Origin: Pseudoduganella violacea
GTDB lineage: Bacteria > Pseudomonadota > Gammaproteobacteria > Burkholderiales > Burkholderiaceae_D
Assembly (NCBI RefSeq): GCF_014191875.1
Contig: NZ_JACHXD010000021.1
Location: 1-64,000 of the forward strand
Direction: 5' to 3'
DNA: 64,000 bases
Part shown: piece by piece, positions 7,265 to 15,288 of the stretch
Layout: each line of letters opens with the position of its first letter
How positions within the stretch are numbered: position 1 is the stretch's first letter
Notes under the pieces: model-generated
The model's input: only the letters and a program-made list of their open reading frames with translations
Told to the model about the DNA's origin: nothing
The model's database searches: none
Translations under genes and position numbers: made by a program

Positions 7265-9301
7265 TCAGGCATGCGGCATCACGCTCCATACCGGCGCCAC
7301 ATTGAAGCCGGCCGCGAAGCCGCTCCAGTTGGGGGCGCCCAGCATGCGGTTGTAGGCCGCTTGCGCGCCCGGCACATTGTGCTGGACCGCATACGCCAGC
7401 GCCGGCTGCAGATTGCCCCAGTAGCTGGTGGGGTCGGGGAAGTTGCCGCCGCGTAGGCCATTGGCCGTGGGCAGGGTTTCGGCTTGCGCCACCCGCATCG
7501 CCTGCGATGCGCGGTACAGATCGCCCCAGTTGGCAAACCAGGGACCACTGCCGCCCGCGAAGTCCGGTGCGTCGGCCGGCGCCACCACGATGGTGTAGAC
7601 GGCTGCGTCGTAGTACAGGTATTCGTTGGCGGCCGTGCCGCCGAAGCGGCCCACTACGCTGCGCGCCTTCCACTGGAAGAAGGCGGCCAGCTTGTCGCGG
7701 TTACCCCCGGCCAGCGGCAGGTCGAGGTCGATGGCGTAGCCGATGGCGGCGGTGAAGAAGTCCTGCATCCACGTCGCTTCGGACAGGAAGCCGGTGCCGG
7801 GCGTGTAGTTCGAATACGATTGCACGAAGCCTTGCGGATTGTTCGGCTGGGCCACGTACTGCGTGTGGTAGAAGTCGACGTTGGCGGCCAGCGAGGCCAG
7901 GAACTCGTTGCGCAGCACGGTGTCGCTGTCGGGCGTGACGCAGGCCGCTTGCGCCAGCGTGCGGATGGCCCAGGCCGCGCCGCGCGCCGTGTTGGCGCCG
8001 GCGGTGGACTGGAACACGCCGGCCGAGAATTTGCGCGTGGTGTCGGTGTTCTTCAGATAGTTCACGGTGGCCGAGAACAGCACTTCTTCCATGAAGTAGA
8101 AGCGGCCCGTCAGCAAATAGGCGGTGAAGCCGACCGAGGGATGGTGCGGCGAGTCCCAGGTGGCGGGCGCGGTGCCGGTCGGCGCCGGCGTGTACGTGCC
8201 CTTGCTCGATGCGCCGGTGTTGGCGATGGCCGTGGCTGTGCCTCCGTCCACCACCAGATTCGGGTAGCTGGAGAAGCGGAAGGGCCGCTGCGTGGTCTGG
8301 TCGCGGTAGTGGATGCCGTAGCGTCCCGCGCTATAGGCGTTGACGATCACGCCGGCAAAGGCGCGGGCGTCGTTGCTGGCGAGGTACAGCACATCCCATT
8401 CCGGCAGCAGGCCGATGGCGGGCTGGTAGCCGCCCTGGCCCATGCCGTTCGAGTAATTGCCCTGTTGCAGGGGCGTATAGCTTTGCGCCAGCTTGCTCCA
8501 TACCGCCGCCGTCGGCGCCACGCTGGCGCGGTAGGCGGGCACCAGGCGGCTCGCCTGCAGATAGGCCTTGTCGTGGTTGATGCTCAGCGAAGGCGCGGCG
8601 CCTAGCCAGTGGCTCTGGGCCGCGCCGGAAACCAGCACGGTGCGGCAGTGGTTCGGCAAATCGATGGCGGCGCTGAAGCGCTGGCTGCCGCCCAGGGTGA
8701 AGGCATAGGTCGCGCTCTTATTGGTGGGCGCGGCCACCGATAGGTAGCCGTTCTCGATCCACGGCAGCACTTCCACCGCGCCGCCCGCGTACAGGCGCAC
8801 TTCCAGCCAGCCCACCAGGTGGGCATCGCCGCCGATGGCTTTGCGGTAAATCCAGGAGCTCATTTGCGGGCCGCTGACCCAGGTCTGGAACGGCGTGCCC
8901 CAGTCCGCGCCCGACCAGGAGGCGCTGCCGAAACCGCCCGCAGCGATGCTGGCCGTGATGCCGGTGGCGGCCAGGTTGGCGGTGGTCAGCGCGGCGCCGC
9001 CGGCCGGCGTGCCGAGGGCCAGCGTCACGGTCTGCGTGGCGCCCGCGGCCAGGGTGGCGAAGCCGGAAATGGTGGCGAATTTCAGCGAGCCGTCGGACCA
9101 GTAATTTTTCGGCGTGACCTGCAGGCCCGGCAGGCTGCCGCTGACGCCGGAGCCGCCCGGCACATCGCCCTTGCGGAAGGCATAGCCCAGGGTGAAGGGC
9201 AGGTTGCTGCCGCCGCTGGCCGAATTCAATTGGAAGCTCGCCGCAAACGCGGCGGGCCGGCGGATCTGGATGGTAAACGGATTGGATACGGACTGGCCCA
9301 T
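7265..9301 (-). CDS. Uncharacterised 678-residue protein, lyase/toroid-like, with SNPFTIQI N-terminal tag
   Basis: Large protein without a signal peptide. After the tag (6-13, SNPFTIQI), residues about 25-120 resemble the N-terminal beta domain of exo-rhamnogalacturonan-lyase-like proteins (a 'pure start, then WSDGSLKFA' pattern). The middle and C-terminal parts are helical and rich in aromatic residues, like alpha-toroid polysaccharide-active enzymes. This is weak pattern similarity, not a family assignment. GGAG lies 9 bases before the ATG, and the gene begins 4 bases after the lipoprotein stop, so translation is probably coupled. A role in binding or degrading a polysaccharide at the cell surface is a guess. 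Confidence 0.7.
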   Translation of the reverse strand: MGQSVSNPFTIQIRRPAAFAASFQLNSASGGSNLPFTLGYAFRKGDVPGGSGVSGSLPGLQVTPKNYWSDGSLKFATISGFATLAAGATQTVTLALGTPAGGAALTTANLAATGITASIAAGGFGSASWSGADWGTPFQTWVSGPQMSSWIYRKAIGGDAHLVGWLEVRLYAGGAVEVLPWIENGYLSVAAPTNKSATYAFTLGGSQRFSAAIDLPNHCRTVLVSGAAQSHWLGAAPSLSINHDKAYLQASRLVPAYRASVAPTAAVWSKLAQSYTPLQQGNYSNGMGQGGYQPAIGLLPEWDVLYLASNDARAFAGVIVNAYSAGRYGIHYRDQTTQRPFRFSSYPNLVVDGGTATAIANTGASSKGTYTPAPTGTAPATWDSPHHPSVGFTAYLLTGRFYFMEEVLFSATVNYLKNTDTTRKFSAGVFQSTAGANTARGAAWAIRTLAQAACVTPDSDTVLRNEFLASLAANVDFYHTQYVAQPNNPQGFVQSYSNYTPGTGFLSEATWMQDFFTAAIGYAIDLDLPLAGGNRDKLAAFFQWKARSVVGRFGGTAANEYLYYDAAVYTIVVAPADAPDFAGGSGPWFANWGDLYRASQAMRVAQAETLPTANGLRGGNFPDPTSYWGNLQPALAYAVQHNVPGAQAAYNRMLGAPNWSGFAAGFNVAPVWSVMPHA

Positions 9302-9305
9302 CGCC

Positions 9306-9788
9306 TTACGCTCCGGTGGCGGTCAGCACAAAGCCATCCACGCTGGCGAGTCCGCCCACGCCGTCGTAATCGAAGGAGCGGGTCAGGTCGTTGTAGATCA
9401 CGCCTTCGGGCAGTTCGATGTCGTTGAGGCGGATCGCGGCCACACTGCCGCTCACATACTGGCCGATCGGAATGCTGCCAGCCACGCCGAGGGTGAAGGT
9501 CAGGGTGGGGATCTCGCTCCACGCTGGCGTGCTGCCGGTGCCGGTCGGTGGATTGGTGGTGGGCGGGTTGGTGGTCGGCGGCGGCGTGGTGGGCGGTGGT
9601 GTCACCGGCGTCACGCCGCTGGTGGTGGCGCTGCCGCCACCGCCGCCGCCGCAAGCCTGCAGGGCAATGCTGCCGGCGCCCGCTGCCGCGAATTTGATGA
9701 AGTGGCGGCGCGTGAGGGCAGGGCTGCCGGTGCTTGTGTCCGCATCAGGGGTTGCGGAAACCAGGGGAGTATCGCTCGAATGCTTCAT
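9306..9788 (-). CDS. Tat-signal lipoprotein with Pro/Thr linker and Ig-like C-terminal domain
   Basis: 160 residues. A twin-arginine signal (TRRHFIKF, about 26-33) leads into a hydrophobic stretch and a lipobox LQAC (43-46), so it should be exported folded and lipidated at Cys46. A poly-Gly then Pro/Thr repeat linker follows (about 47-86), with repeated PPTTNPPTTN units. The last 70 residues look like an Ig/cadherin-like beta domain (LPEGVIYNDLTRSFDYDG). That domain stops at GFVLTATGA, where such domains normally have one more strand. First gene of the operon with the 678- and 421-residue proteins. The ATG at 9788 was chosen; an in-frame TTG lies 18 bases upstream, and no strong ribosome site is seen for either. 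Confidence 0.75.
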   Translation of the reverse strand: MKHSSDTPLVSATPDADTSTGSPALTRRHFIKFAAAGAGSIALQACGGGGGGSATTSGVTPVTPPPTTPPPTTNPPTTNPPTGTGSTPAWSEIPTLTFTLGVAGSIPIGQYVSGSVAAIRLNDIELPEGVIYNDLTRSFDYDGVGGLASVDGFVLTATGA

Positions 9789-10003
9789 TGCTAAGTGTCT
9801 GTCCAAAAAAGAAAAACATGGCGCTTGCCGGTAGAAACGACCTCAGCCATGTGTGCGCACAGTGTCGCATAAATCAAAAAAAGCTGCCTAAAAAAGTGGC
9901 GGCAATTGTGCGCAGGAAATCGCAGGAGGCCAGTAAACACGGGCCTTCCTGCTAACACTCAGTACTGGTCTGCAAGCTTGGTGAGCGCTTCGATAACTAG
10001 TTG

Positions 10004-11800
10004 TCAAGCGAGCCGGCGCGGCAGCCGGAAGCTGAAACGCACGCCCTGGCCGGGCGCACTATCAAGATGGATGCTACCTTTCAGGACGGCTTGCGCGATG
10101 TTGTGGACGATGGAGAGGCCCAGGCCATTGCTGCCCTGGCCCAGGCGGGTGGTGTAGAACGGTTCGAAGACGTGCGGCTGGATGGCAGGATCGATGCCGC
10201 AGCCATTGTCTTCGTAGACCAGCTCCACCTCGTCCTCGCTGGCGCTGGCCGACAGGCGCACGCGGCGCTCTTCGTCCTTGCCGGCGAAGGCATGGGTGAT
10301 GGAATTGGCGGCCAGGTTGGCGATGATCTGTTCGATGTGGCCGGGGTAGCTGTCCATGGCGATGCCGGGCGCCACATCGAGCTGCAGTTCGATGCGGGCG
10401 CGCCGCAGCGAGGGGCCGAGCGCCGCCACCACATCGTGCACCGCCTGGTGCAGCTCGAATGCGCGCCGCTGCTGCGTGCTCTGGTCGACGGCGATCTGCT
10501 TGAAGCTGGCGATCAGGTTGCTGGCGCGCGTGGCATTGCGTTCGATCAGTTCGCAGGCTGCCTTGCCCTGGTGCAGAAAGTCGTCGAGCGCGCTGTGCGT
10601 GAGCTGCTTGCTGGCGGCCTGGCGTTCCAATTGTCCTATCCATTCCACCAGGGTGGAGGAGGTGAGCACCGCATTGCCCACCGGCGTATTCAGTTCGTGC
10701 GCGATGCCGGCCACCAAGCGCCCCAGGGACGCCATCTTCTCGGTGATGGCGATCTGCTCCATCGCCTTCTGCAATTCGGCGCTGCGCTCGGCCACGCGCT
10801 CTTCCAGGTGCTCGTTCAGGGCCAGCAGGTCCACCTGGGCCTGTTTGCGCAGCGTGATGTTGGAGCAGGTGCCGATCATGCGCAGCGGCTGGCCCAGCGC
10901 GTTGCGGCCGACCACCATGCCGCGCACCAGCAGCCATTCCCACTTGCCTTGCACGCGGAAGCGGTGTTCGGAGGCGAAGGTGGCGGCCGGGCTTTGCAGG
11001 CAGGTGTCGATGGCGGCCATGGCCGCCGCCAGATCCTCGGGGTGGATGTATTGCTGCCATTCGCCGAAGCGGTGCACGGCGCGTTCCGGCGGCAGGCCAA
11101 GCAGTTCGATGCAGCGCTTGGAATAGAACACCGTGTCTTTCGGCAGATCCCAGTCCCACACGCCGTCACCGGCACCCTCCAGCGCGAAATGCCAGCGCCG
11201 CTCGCTTTCCTGCAGGGCGGCCAGGGCGCGCTGCTCGCCGGCGCGCAGCTGGATGAATTCGCGCCGCACGCGCTCGGCCTCGTCGGCGCGCAGGGCGGCA
11301 TCCTCGAAGCTGCGCCGCTGCGTTTCGTAGATTTGCTTCAGGTCGGTTTCGACGATGCCGCGAAATTGCTGCAGCAGCTGGAGGAAGGTAGTGCTATAGG
11401 CGTTTTCCTGCTTGTCGAGCACGCAGATTGTGCCGAACACATGGTCGTTGGGCCAGACCAGGGGCAGGCCCATATAGGAAATCATGCCAAGCTTGATGTC
11501 GGGATTTTCGCACCAGTCGCGGTCCGTCAGCGCATTCGGCACCAGCAGCGGGGCGCGTTTGGCCATCACGGTTTCGCAATACAGGCCGGTGCCGAGCGGG
11601 GCCAGCTCGTGTTCTTCGTAGGGATTGCCGGCCGATTGGCTGGAAAGGAAGACCTTGATCTGCGGCGGCTCGACCTTCATGATGAGGGCGGCCGGCACAT
11701 TCACCAGGCGCGCGATCAGGTCCAGGATGCCCTGCCATTTATGCGCCACCTCGTCGGCGACGGTCAGCGTTCGCGTATCGATCACTTCGAGAGCACCCAT
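10004..11800 (-). CDS. Orphan GAF-PAS sensor histidine kinase
   Basis: 598 residues, no membrane segments, so probably a soluble cytoplasmic sensor. Order: GAF-like domain (about 20-155), coiled linker (about 160-200), PAS with PAC (about 200-318, PAC end near ITLRKQ), dimerisation helix, H-box with phospho-acceptor His368 in GIAHELNTP, then an ATPase domain with N-box (NLAANSITHAF), DNGCGID and GLGLSI motifs. The H-box with ELNTP is of the HisKA type seen in proteins resembling DctB/FixL. No receiver domain is fused and no response regulator lies nearby, so the partner is unknown. A good sigma-70-like promoter precedes it. Confidence 0.9.
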   Translation of the reverse strand: MGALEVIDTRTLTVADEVAHKWQGILDLIARLVNVPAALIMKVEPPQIKVFLSSQSAGNPYEEHELAPLGTGLYCETVMAKRAPLLVPNALTDRDWCENPDIKLGMISYMGLPLVWPNDHVFGTICVLDKQENAYSTTFLQLLQQFRGIVETDLKQIYETQRRSFEDAALRADEAERVRREFIQLRAGEQRALAALQESERRWHFALEGAGDGVWDWDLPKDTVFYSKRCIELLGLPPERAVHRFGEWQQYIHPEDLAAAMAAIDTCLQSPAATFASEHRFRVQGKWEWLLVRGMVVGRNALGQPLRMIGTCSNITLRKQAQVDLLALNEHLEERVAERSAELQKAMEQIAITEKMASLGRLVAGIAHELNTPVGNAVLTSSTLVEWIGQLERQAASKQLTHSALDDFLHQGKAACELIERNATRASNLIASFKQIAVDQSTQQRRAFELHQAVHDVVAALGPSLRRARIELQLDVAPGIAMDSYPGHIEQIIANLAANSITHAFAGKDEERRVRLSASASEDEVELVYEDNGCGIDPAIQPHVFEPFYTTRLGQGSNGLGLSIVHNIAQAVLKGSIHLDSAPGQGVRFSFRLPRRLA

Positions 11801-11823
11801 CAGTTCCCTCCATTGACTGCCTC

Positions 11824-11851
11824 ATTATAGAACAAGCCTCCAGCTCGGCAA
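11824..11851 (-). promoter_or_regulatory. Sigma-70-type promoter for the histidine kinase gene
   Basis: On the minus strand TTGCCG (11851-11846) and a perfect TATAAT (11829-11824) are separated by 16 bases, with the -10 box 23 bases before the start codon. The short leader contains GGAGGGA as ribosome binding site. It lies in the 120-base divergent region shared with the cupin gene. Confidence 0.6.
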
Positions 11852-11920
11852 TACGGCCGCGCCGCAACCCATCCGCTCCTGCTACCATAGGGGCATTCAC
11901 CGAGCACAGAGAGGCCCGCC

Positions 11921-12250
11921 ATGGCACTACAGCACGCAGCGTCCGGAGAAGTCATCGTGATCCAGCGCGAGAGCGAAGACTTGTCGCAGTTTTCCTCGAT
12001 CGCCCTGCGCAAGACGGCGCAGATGGAATTGATCCGCATGGTGCTGCCGGCCGGCAAAGGCCTGCCGGAGCATAAGGTGGCAGGGGAGATCACCCTGCAA
12101 TGCCTGCAGGGCGAGATCGAGGTCGACGCTTACGGCCGCGGCGTGCTGCTGCGCGGCGGCGAAATGCTCTTCCTGGAAGGCGGCGCGCCGCACGCCGTGC
12201 GGGCGCTGCAGGACTCGCTGGCCCTGCTGACTATTTTGCTGAAGGACTGA
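11921..12250 (+). CDS. Small single-domain cupin protein
   Basis: 109 residues forming one cupin barrel. The first motif region is around LPEHKVAGEITLQCLQGEIEV, the second around GGEMLFLEGGAPHAVRAL. His residues at both motifs could bind a metal, but the classical HXH pair of motif 1 is reduced to one His, so enzymatic activity is uncertain. Proteins of this size are often anti-sigma-like ChrR modules or small-molecule binders. Divergent from the histidine kinase and overlapping the 3' end of gpsA by 20 bases on the opposite strand. AGAGAGG precedes the ATG. Confidence 0.8.
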   Translation: MALQHAASGEVIVIQRESEDLSQFSSIALRKTAQMELIRMVLPAGKGLPEHKVAGEITLQCLQGEIEVDAYGRGVLLRGGEMLFLEGGAPHAVRALQDSLALLTILLKD

Positions 12251-13286
12251 GCCCGCTCAAGCCTTCGCCGCGCGGATCGCGCGCCAGCAGGCGCGAGACG
12301 GTGGCTTGCAGTTGCTGGCCGTCGAACAGCACGCTGGCCACGGCTTGCGTGATCGGCATGTCGACGCCGAGCCGGCCCGCCAGTTCGCGCACGGCCTTGG
12401 CGCAAGGCACGCCTTCGGCCACATGGCCCAGCTCCTTGACGATGGCGTCCAGCGCCTTGCCCTGGGCCAGGCCCAGGCCGACGCGCCGGTTGCGCGACAG
12501 GTCGCCGGTGCAGGTCAGGATCAGGTCGCCCATGCCGGTCAGGCCCATGAAGGTTTCCAGCTTGCCGCCCAGGGTGGTGCCGAGGCGGGTGATTTCGGCC
12601 AGGCCGCGCGTGATGAGCGCGGCGCGCGCATTCAGGCCCAGGCCCAGGCCGTCGGCCGCGCCGGTGGCGATGGCCAGCACGTTCTTCACCGCGCCGCCCA
12701 CTTCCACCCCGACCAGGTCGTCGCTCGAATACACGCGCATGGAGCCGCCGTGCACCGTGCCCACCACCAGCTCGCACAGGGCGGGCGAGGCGCTGGCAAT
12801 GGTCAGCGCGCAAGGCAGGCCGCGCGCCACTTCCTGCGCGAACGAGGGGCCGGACAGGGCGCCGCCGGGAATGGCGCCGCCCAGGATCTCAGCGAAAATC
12901 TGGTGCGGCAGCAGGCCGGTTTCGTATTCGAAACCCTTGCACAGCCAGACCAGATTGGGAATGGGGCGTCCCTTGAGCGTCTGCAGCAGCGGCCGCAGGC
13001 CGGCTACCGGGCAGGCGGCGATCAGCAGGCCGTCGCTGCCGGCATGGGCCACGGCGGCGTCGAAGTCGGCGCTCACCCGCAGGCTGTCCGGCAGCGGGAA
13101 ACCAGCCAGGTAGGCGCTGTTTTCGCGCGCGCCGGCCATGGCCTGCATGGCGGCCTCGTTGCGGCCCCACAGCAGCACATCGTGGCGCGCGGCGACGGCG
13201 ATCGCCACCGCCGTGCCCCAGGCGCCGGCGCCCAGGACCGCAACCTTGCGCCGTGGCGCTGTCGTTTGGCTTGCCTGCATATTCAA
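12231..13286 (-). CDS. gpsA: NAD(P)-dependent glycerol-3-phosphate dehydrogenase
   Basis: Makes sn-glycerol-3-phosphate from dihydroxyacetone phosphate for phospholipid synthesis. 351 residues with the Rossmann motif GAGAWGTA (about 19-26), the substrate/NAD segment LVWLCKGFE and the C-terminal catalytic-domain signature GLGLNARAALITRGLAEI. Length is typical. The start overlaps the stop of the upstream SH3-domain gene (ATGA), and upstream lies secB: the secB-(SH3)-gpsA order is usual in Burkholderiales. The 3' end overlaps the convergent cupin gene. Confidence 0.95.
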   Translation of the reverse strand: MNMQASQTTAPRRKVAVLGAGAWGTAVAIAVAARHDVLLWGRNEAAMQAMAGARENSAYLAGFPLPDSLRVSADFDAAVAHAGSDGLLIAACPVAGLRPLLQTLKGRPIPNLVWLCKGFEYETGLLPHQIFAEILGGAIPGGALSGPSFAQEVARGLPCALTIASASPALCELVVGTVHGGSMRVYSSDDLVGVEVGGAVKNVLAIATGAADGLGLGLNARAALITRGLAEITRLGTTLGGKLETFMGLTGMGDLILTCTGDLSRNRRVGLGLAQGKALDAIVKELGHVAEGVPCAKAVRELAGRLGVDMPITQAVASVLFDGQQLQATVSRLLARDPRGEGLSGLSPSAK

Positions 13287-13732
13287 TTGCCCCAGACTTC
13301 GCCGCTCTTCACATAGCCGACCAGGCCGTCGCGGTGGCGCACCTTGAGCCAGCCGTTGCCGCCCGGTTCCGCCAGCTCCAGCAGCACGCCCTTGTCGGCG
13401 CTGAAGACGATGGCCGCGCCATCCTCGGCGGCGGCGCGCACCTTGGCGTTCGGCACGCGCACGATCAGGCTGCGCTTGGCGCTCAGGCCGCGCGCCTCGG
13501 TCCAGGCCAGGTCGCCGCTGGCGTCGCGCACCTTGACCCAGTCGCCGTAGGTGAGCACCACTTCGAGCGGGGCGCCGCGCGGCACCACGAACAGTTTGCC
13601 GCCTTTGGTCGATGGCGCGTCATACAGCACGGCGGGCGCTGCGCCCACCGACTTGAAGTCGAGCGCGCTGCTCGCGGCGCTGGCCAGCAGGCAGGCGGCC
13701 CCCAATATCAAACGGGAAACGGTCGTTACCAA
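13283..13732 (-). CDS. Exported SH3-domain protein
   Basis: 149 residues from a TTG start: signal peptide (about 1-22, ...AASSA) then two bacterial SH3-like repeats (about 28-85 and 88-147), each with the pattern 'LYDAP/VRVPNAKVRAAAED...WLKVRHRDGLVGYVKSGEVWG'. Such proteins sit in the periplasm and often bind peptidoglycan. A longer frame opens at GTG 13762, but that codon lies inside the hairpin of the secB terminator. The TTG at 13732, with GCGAG upstream, gives a cleaner signal peptide and is preferred. Coupled to gpsA by a 4-base overlap. Confidence 0.8.
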   Translation of the reverse strand: MVTTVSRLILGAACLLASAASSALDFKSVGAAPAVLYDAPSTKGGKLFVVPRGAPLEVVLTYGDWVKVRDASGDLAWTEARGLSAKRSLIVRVPNAKVRAAAEDGAAIVFSADKGVLLELAEPGGNGWLKVRHRDGLVGYVKSGEVWGN

Positions 13733-13743
13733 ATTGTTCTCGC

Positions 13744-13774
13744 AAAAATAAGCAAAGGCCACGAGGGCCTTTGC
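13744..13774 (-). terminator. Rho-independent terminator after secB
   Basis: On the minus strand: GCAAAGGCC / GGCCTTTGC (9-bp perfect stem, 5-base loop), followed by TTATTTTT. It lies 50 bases after the secB stop codon and just before the SH3-domain gene, whose longest possible frame would start within it. Confidence 0.75.
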
Positions 13775-13824
13775 AATACGGCGCCGCCAGACGGGCTGGC
13801 GGTGCCGGATGGGACGCGACAGGA

Positions 13825-14307
13825 TTACTGTACGGTCGCGCTGCCGTCGGCGGCCGCGGTGGCGGCTTGCTGTTCGGCGATCGCTTGCAGGCGCTGCTGG
13901 TAGAACACTTCGAAGTTGATCTCAGCCAGGTGCACAGGCGGGAAGCCGGCGCGGGTGATCGTATCGGCGATGTTGGCGCGCAGGTAGGGGTACACGATGT
14001 TCGGGCAGCCGATGCCGAGCAGCGGGTCCAGCTGTTCGGCTGGGATATTGCGCGCTTCGAAGATGCCGGCTTGCTTGCCTTCGACCAGGAAGGCCACTTT
14101 GTCCTTGACCTTGGCGGTCACGGTGATGGTCACGGTCGATTCGTAAATGCCTTCGGCCAGCGGCTCGGCGCCCACGTCCAGCGCCACTTCGATGGTCGGC
14201 GCATCCTGTTCCAGGAAGATGGCTGGGGAGTTAGGCTGTTCCAGCGACATGTCTTTCAGGTAGACGCGTTGGATTTGGAATACGGGTTGCAGGTTTTCGT
14301 CAGACAT
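13825..14307 (-). CDS. secB: Protein-export chaperone SecB
   Basis: Cytoplasmic tetrameric chaperone that keeps preproteins unfolded and delivers them to SecA. 160 residues, with the family core NLQPVFQIQRVYLKDMSLE at the N-terminus and the SecA-contacting region ANIADTITRAGFPPVHLAEIN near the C-terminus (quoted parts are separate segments of the same conserved core). The Ala/Thr-rich tail is usual. Neighbours grxC and gpsA match the betaproteobacterial order, and a terminator follows. Confidence 0.97.
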   Translation of the reverse strand: MSDENLQPVFQIQRVYLKDMSLEQPNSPAIFLEQDAPTIEVALDVGAEPLAEGIYESTVTITVTAKVKDKVAFLVEGKQAGIFEARNIPAEQLDPLLGIGCPNIVYPYLRANIADTITRAGFPPVHLAEINFEVFYQQRLQAIAEQQAATAAADGSATVQ

Positions 14308-14479
14308 GGAAACGCTTTCGATGTGATAGTGGGCTAGACGCCCGGATATGGTTTAAGTGCTTGGCCAGGCTTGGCAGCCCAAATCAAACGCGACGGCAAT
14401 TGTATCAAAACCAATATGGCTGCCAACGTTTTCCGCCCTGCGGCATGGCGTTGGCTTGATCCATGTTGCTATCTGGTGC

Positions 14480-14743
14480 TTATTGGCCGTTTAACAAGGG
14501 GGTCAGGCCGCCCGCCTGGTCCAGCGCGTGCAGGTCATCGAAGCCGCCCACATGGGTGTCGCCGATATAGATTTGCGGCACGGTGCGGCGGCCGGTCTTT
14601 TCCATCATCAGCTGGCGCTGGGCCGGGTCGAGATCGACGCGGATCTTGTCGATCTGCGTCACGCCCTTGGCTTCCAGCAGGCGCTCGGCACGCACGCAGT
14701 AGGGGCAAACGGCGGTGGTGTACATCGTGACATTGGCGGTCAT
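14480..14743 (-). CDS. grxC: Glutaredoxin 3
   Basis: 87-residue thiol-disulfide oxidoreductase using glutathione. Dithiol active site CPYC at 13-16, cis-Pro in the TVPQIYI segment and the glutathione-binding GGFDDLHAL near the C-terminus. Complete and of normal length. It sits between secB (172 bases downstream without a gene) and a rhodanese gene 28 bases upstream, with which it is probably cotranscribed. Confidence 0.95.
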   Translation of the reverse strand: MTANVTMYTTAVCPYCVRAERLLEAKGVTQIDKIRVDLDPAQRQLMMEKTGRRTVPQIYIGDTHVGGFDDLHALDQAGGLTPLLNGQ

Positions 14744-14771
14744 GGCGGATTCCTTGTGTTCTTGAACGTGC

Positions 14772-15173
14772 TTATTTTTTCAGCGGCAAGCCTTGGCTCT
14801 GCCAGGCGGCTTGGCCGCCCTCGAGCGCGACCACATCGCCGAAACCGGCTTTGCCCAGGATGCTGGCGGCGGCCGGGGCGCGCGCGCCTTTTTCGCATAC
14901 CACGACAATGGTCTTGCTCTTGAACTTCTCCAGCTCGCCGCTGCGCTTGGCCAGCTCGGCCACCGGAATATGTTTCGCGTCCGGCAGGTGGCCGCCGGCA
15001 AAGGCTGCCGCGTCGCGTACATCCACAATGGTGGCTTTACCGCGGTTTATCAACTGCGTCACCTCCAGCGGGGTGGCTTTTTTCCCGCGCTGGGTGAGCA
15101 GCGGAGCGAGCAGGGCGCCGCCCGACAACACGACGATGGCGATCAGAAAAATATGGTCAAGAATGAATTTCAC
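14772..15173 (-). CDS. Membrane-anchored rhodanese-domain protein
   Basis: 133 residues from the GTG at 15173: one N-terminal membrane segment (about 3-22, FILDHIFLIAIVVLSGGALL) followed by a single rhodanese domain. The active loop is CEKGARA, with the Cys as likely persulfide carrier and Arg at the end of the loop. The longer frame from 15308 would add 45 residues of non-conserved, hydrophilic sequence before the membrane helix and was rejected. The secB-grxC-rhodanese-gpmA arrangement is conserved in Burkholderiales. The sulfur acceptor is unknown. A TATAAT on the minus strand at 15204-15209 could be its -10 box. Confidence 0.88.
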   Translation of the reverse strand: MKFILDHIFLIAIVVLSGGALLAPLLTQRGKKATPLEVTQLINRGKATIVDVRDAAAFAGGHLPDAKHIPVAELAKRSGELEKFKSKTIVVVCEKGARAPAAASILGKAGFGDVVALEGGQAAWQSQGLPLKK

Positions 15174-15288
15174 GGCGTTCCAATGGTTGAAGTGAATCCG
15201 CGCATTATAAAATAGAAGCTTGAAGCCGGGCTCAAGCCGCATCGCCCAGCACTTTCCACCCATTTCCCCAACTTTTAAAGATTGCTCT

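Noticed and set aside
5973..7355. 460-codon plus-strand frame opposite the 421-residue protein
   Set aside because: Translation is repetitive Arg/Gly/Ala/Val; no ribosome site; the minus-strand gene has a better start and protein-like sequence.
9922..9952. Hairpin GCAGGAGGCC / GGCCTTCCTGC behind the histidine kinase
   Set aside because: It has a bulge and no T run; a terminator role cannot be supported.
10001..11830. 609-codon plus-strand frame opposite the histidine kinase
   Set aside because: The kinase motifs on the minus strand are unmistakable; the other frame has no recognisable domain.
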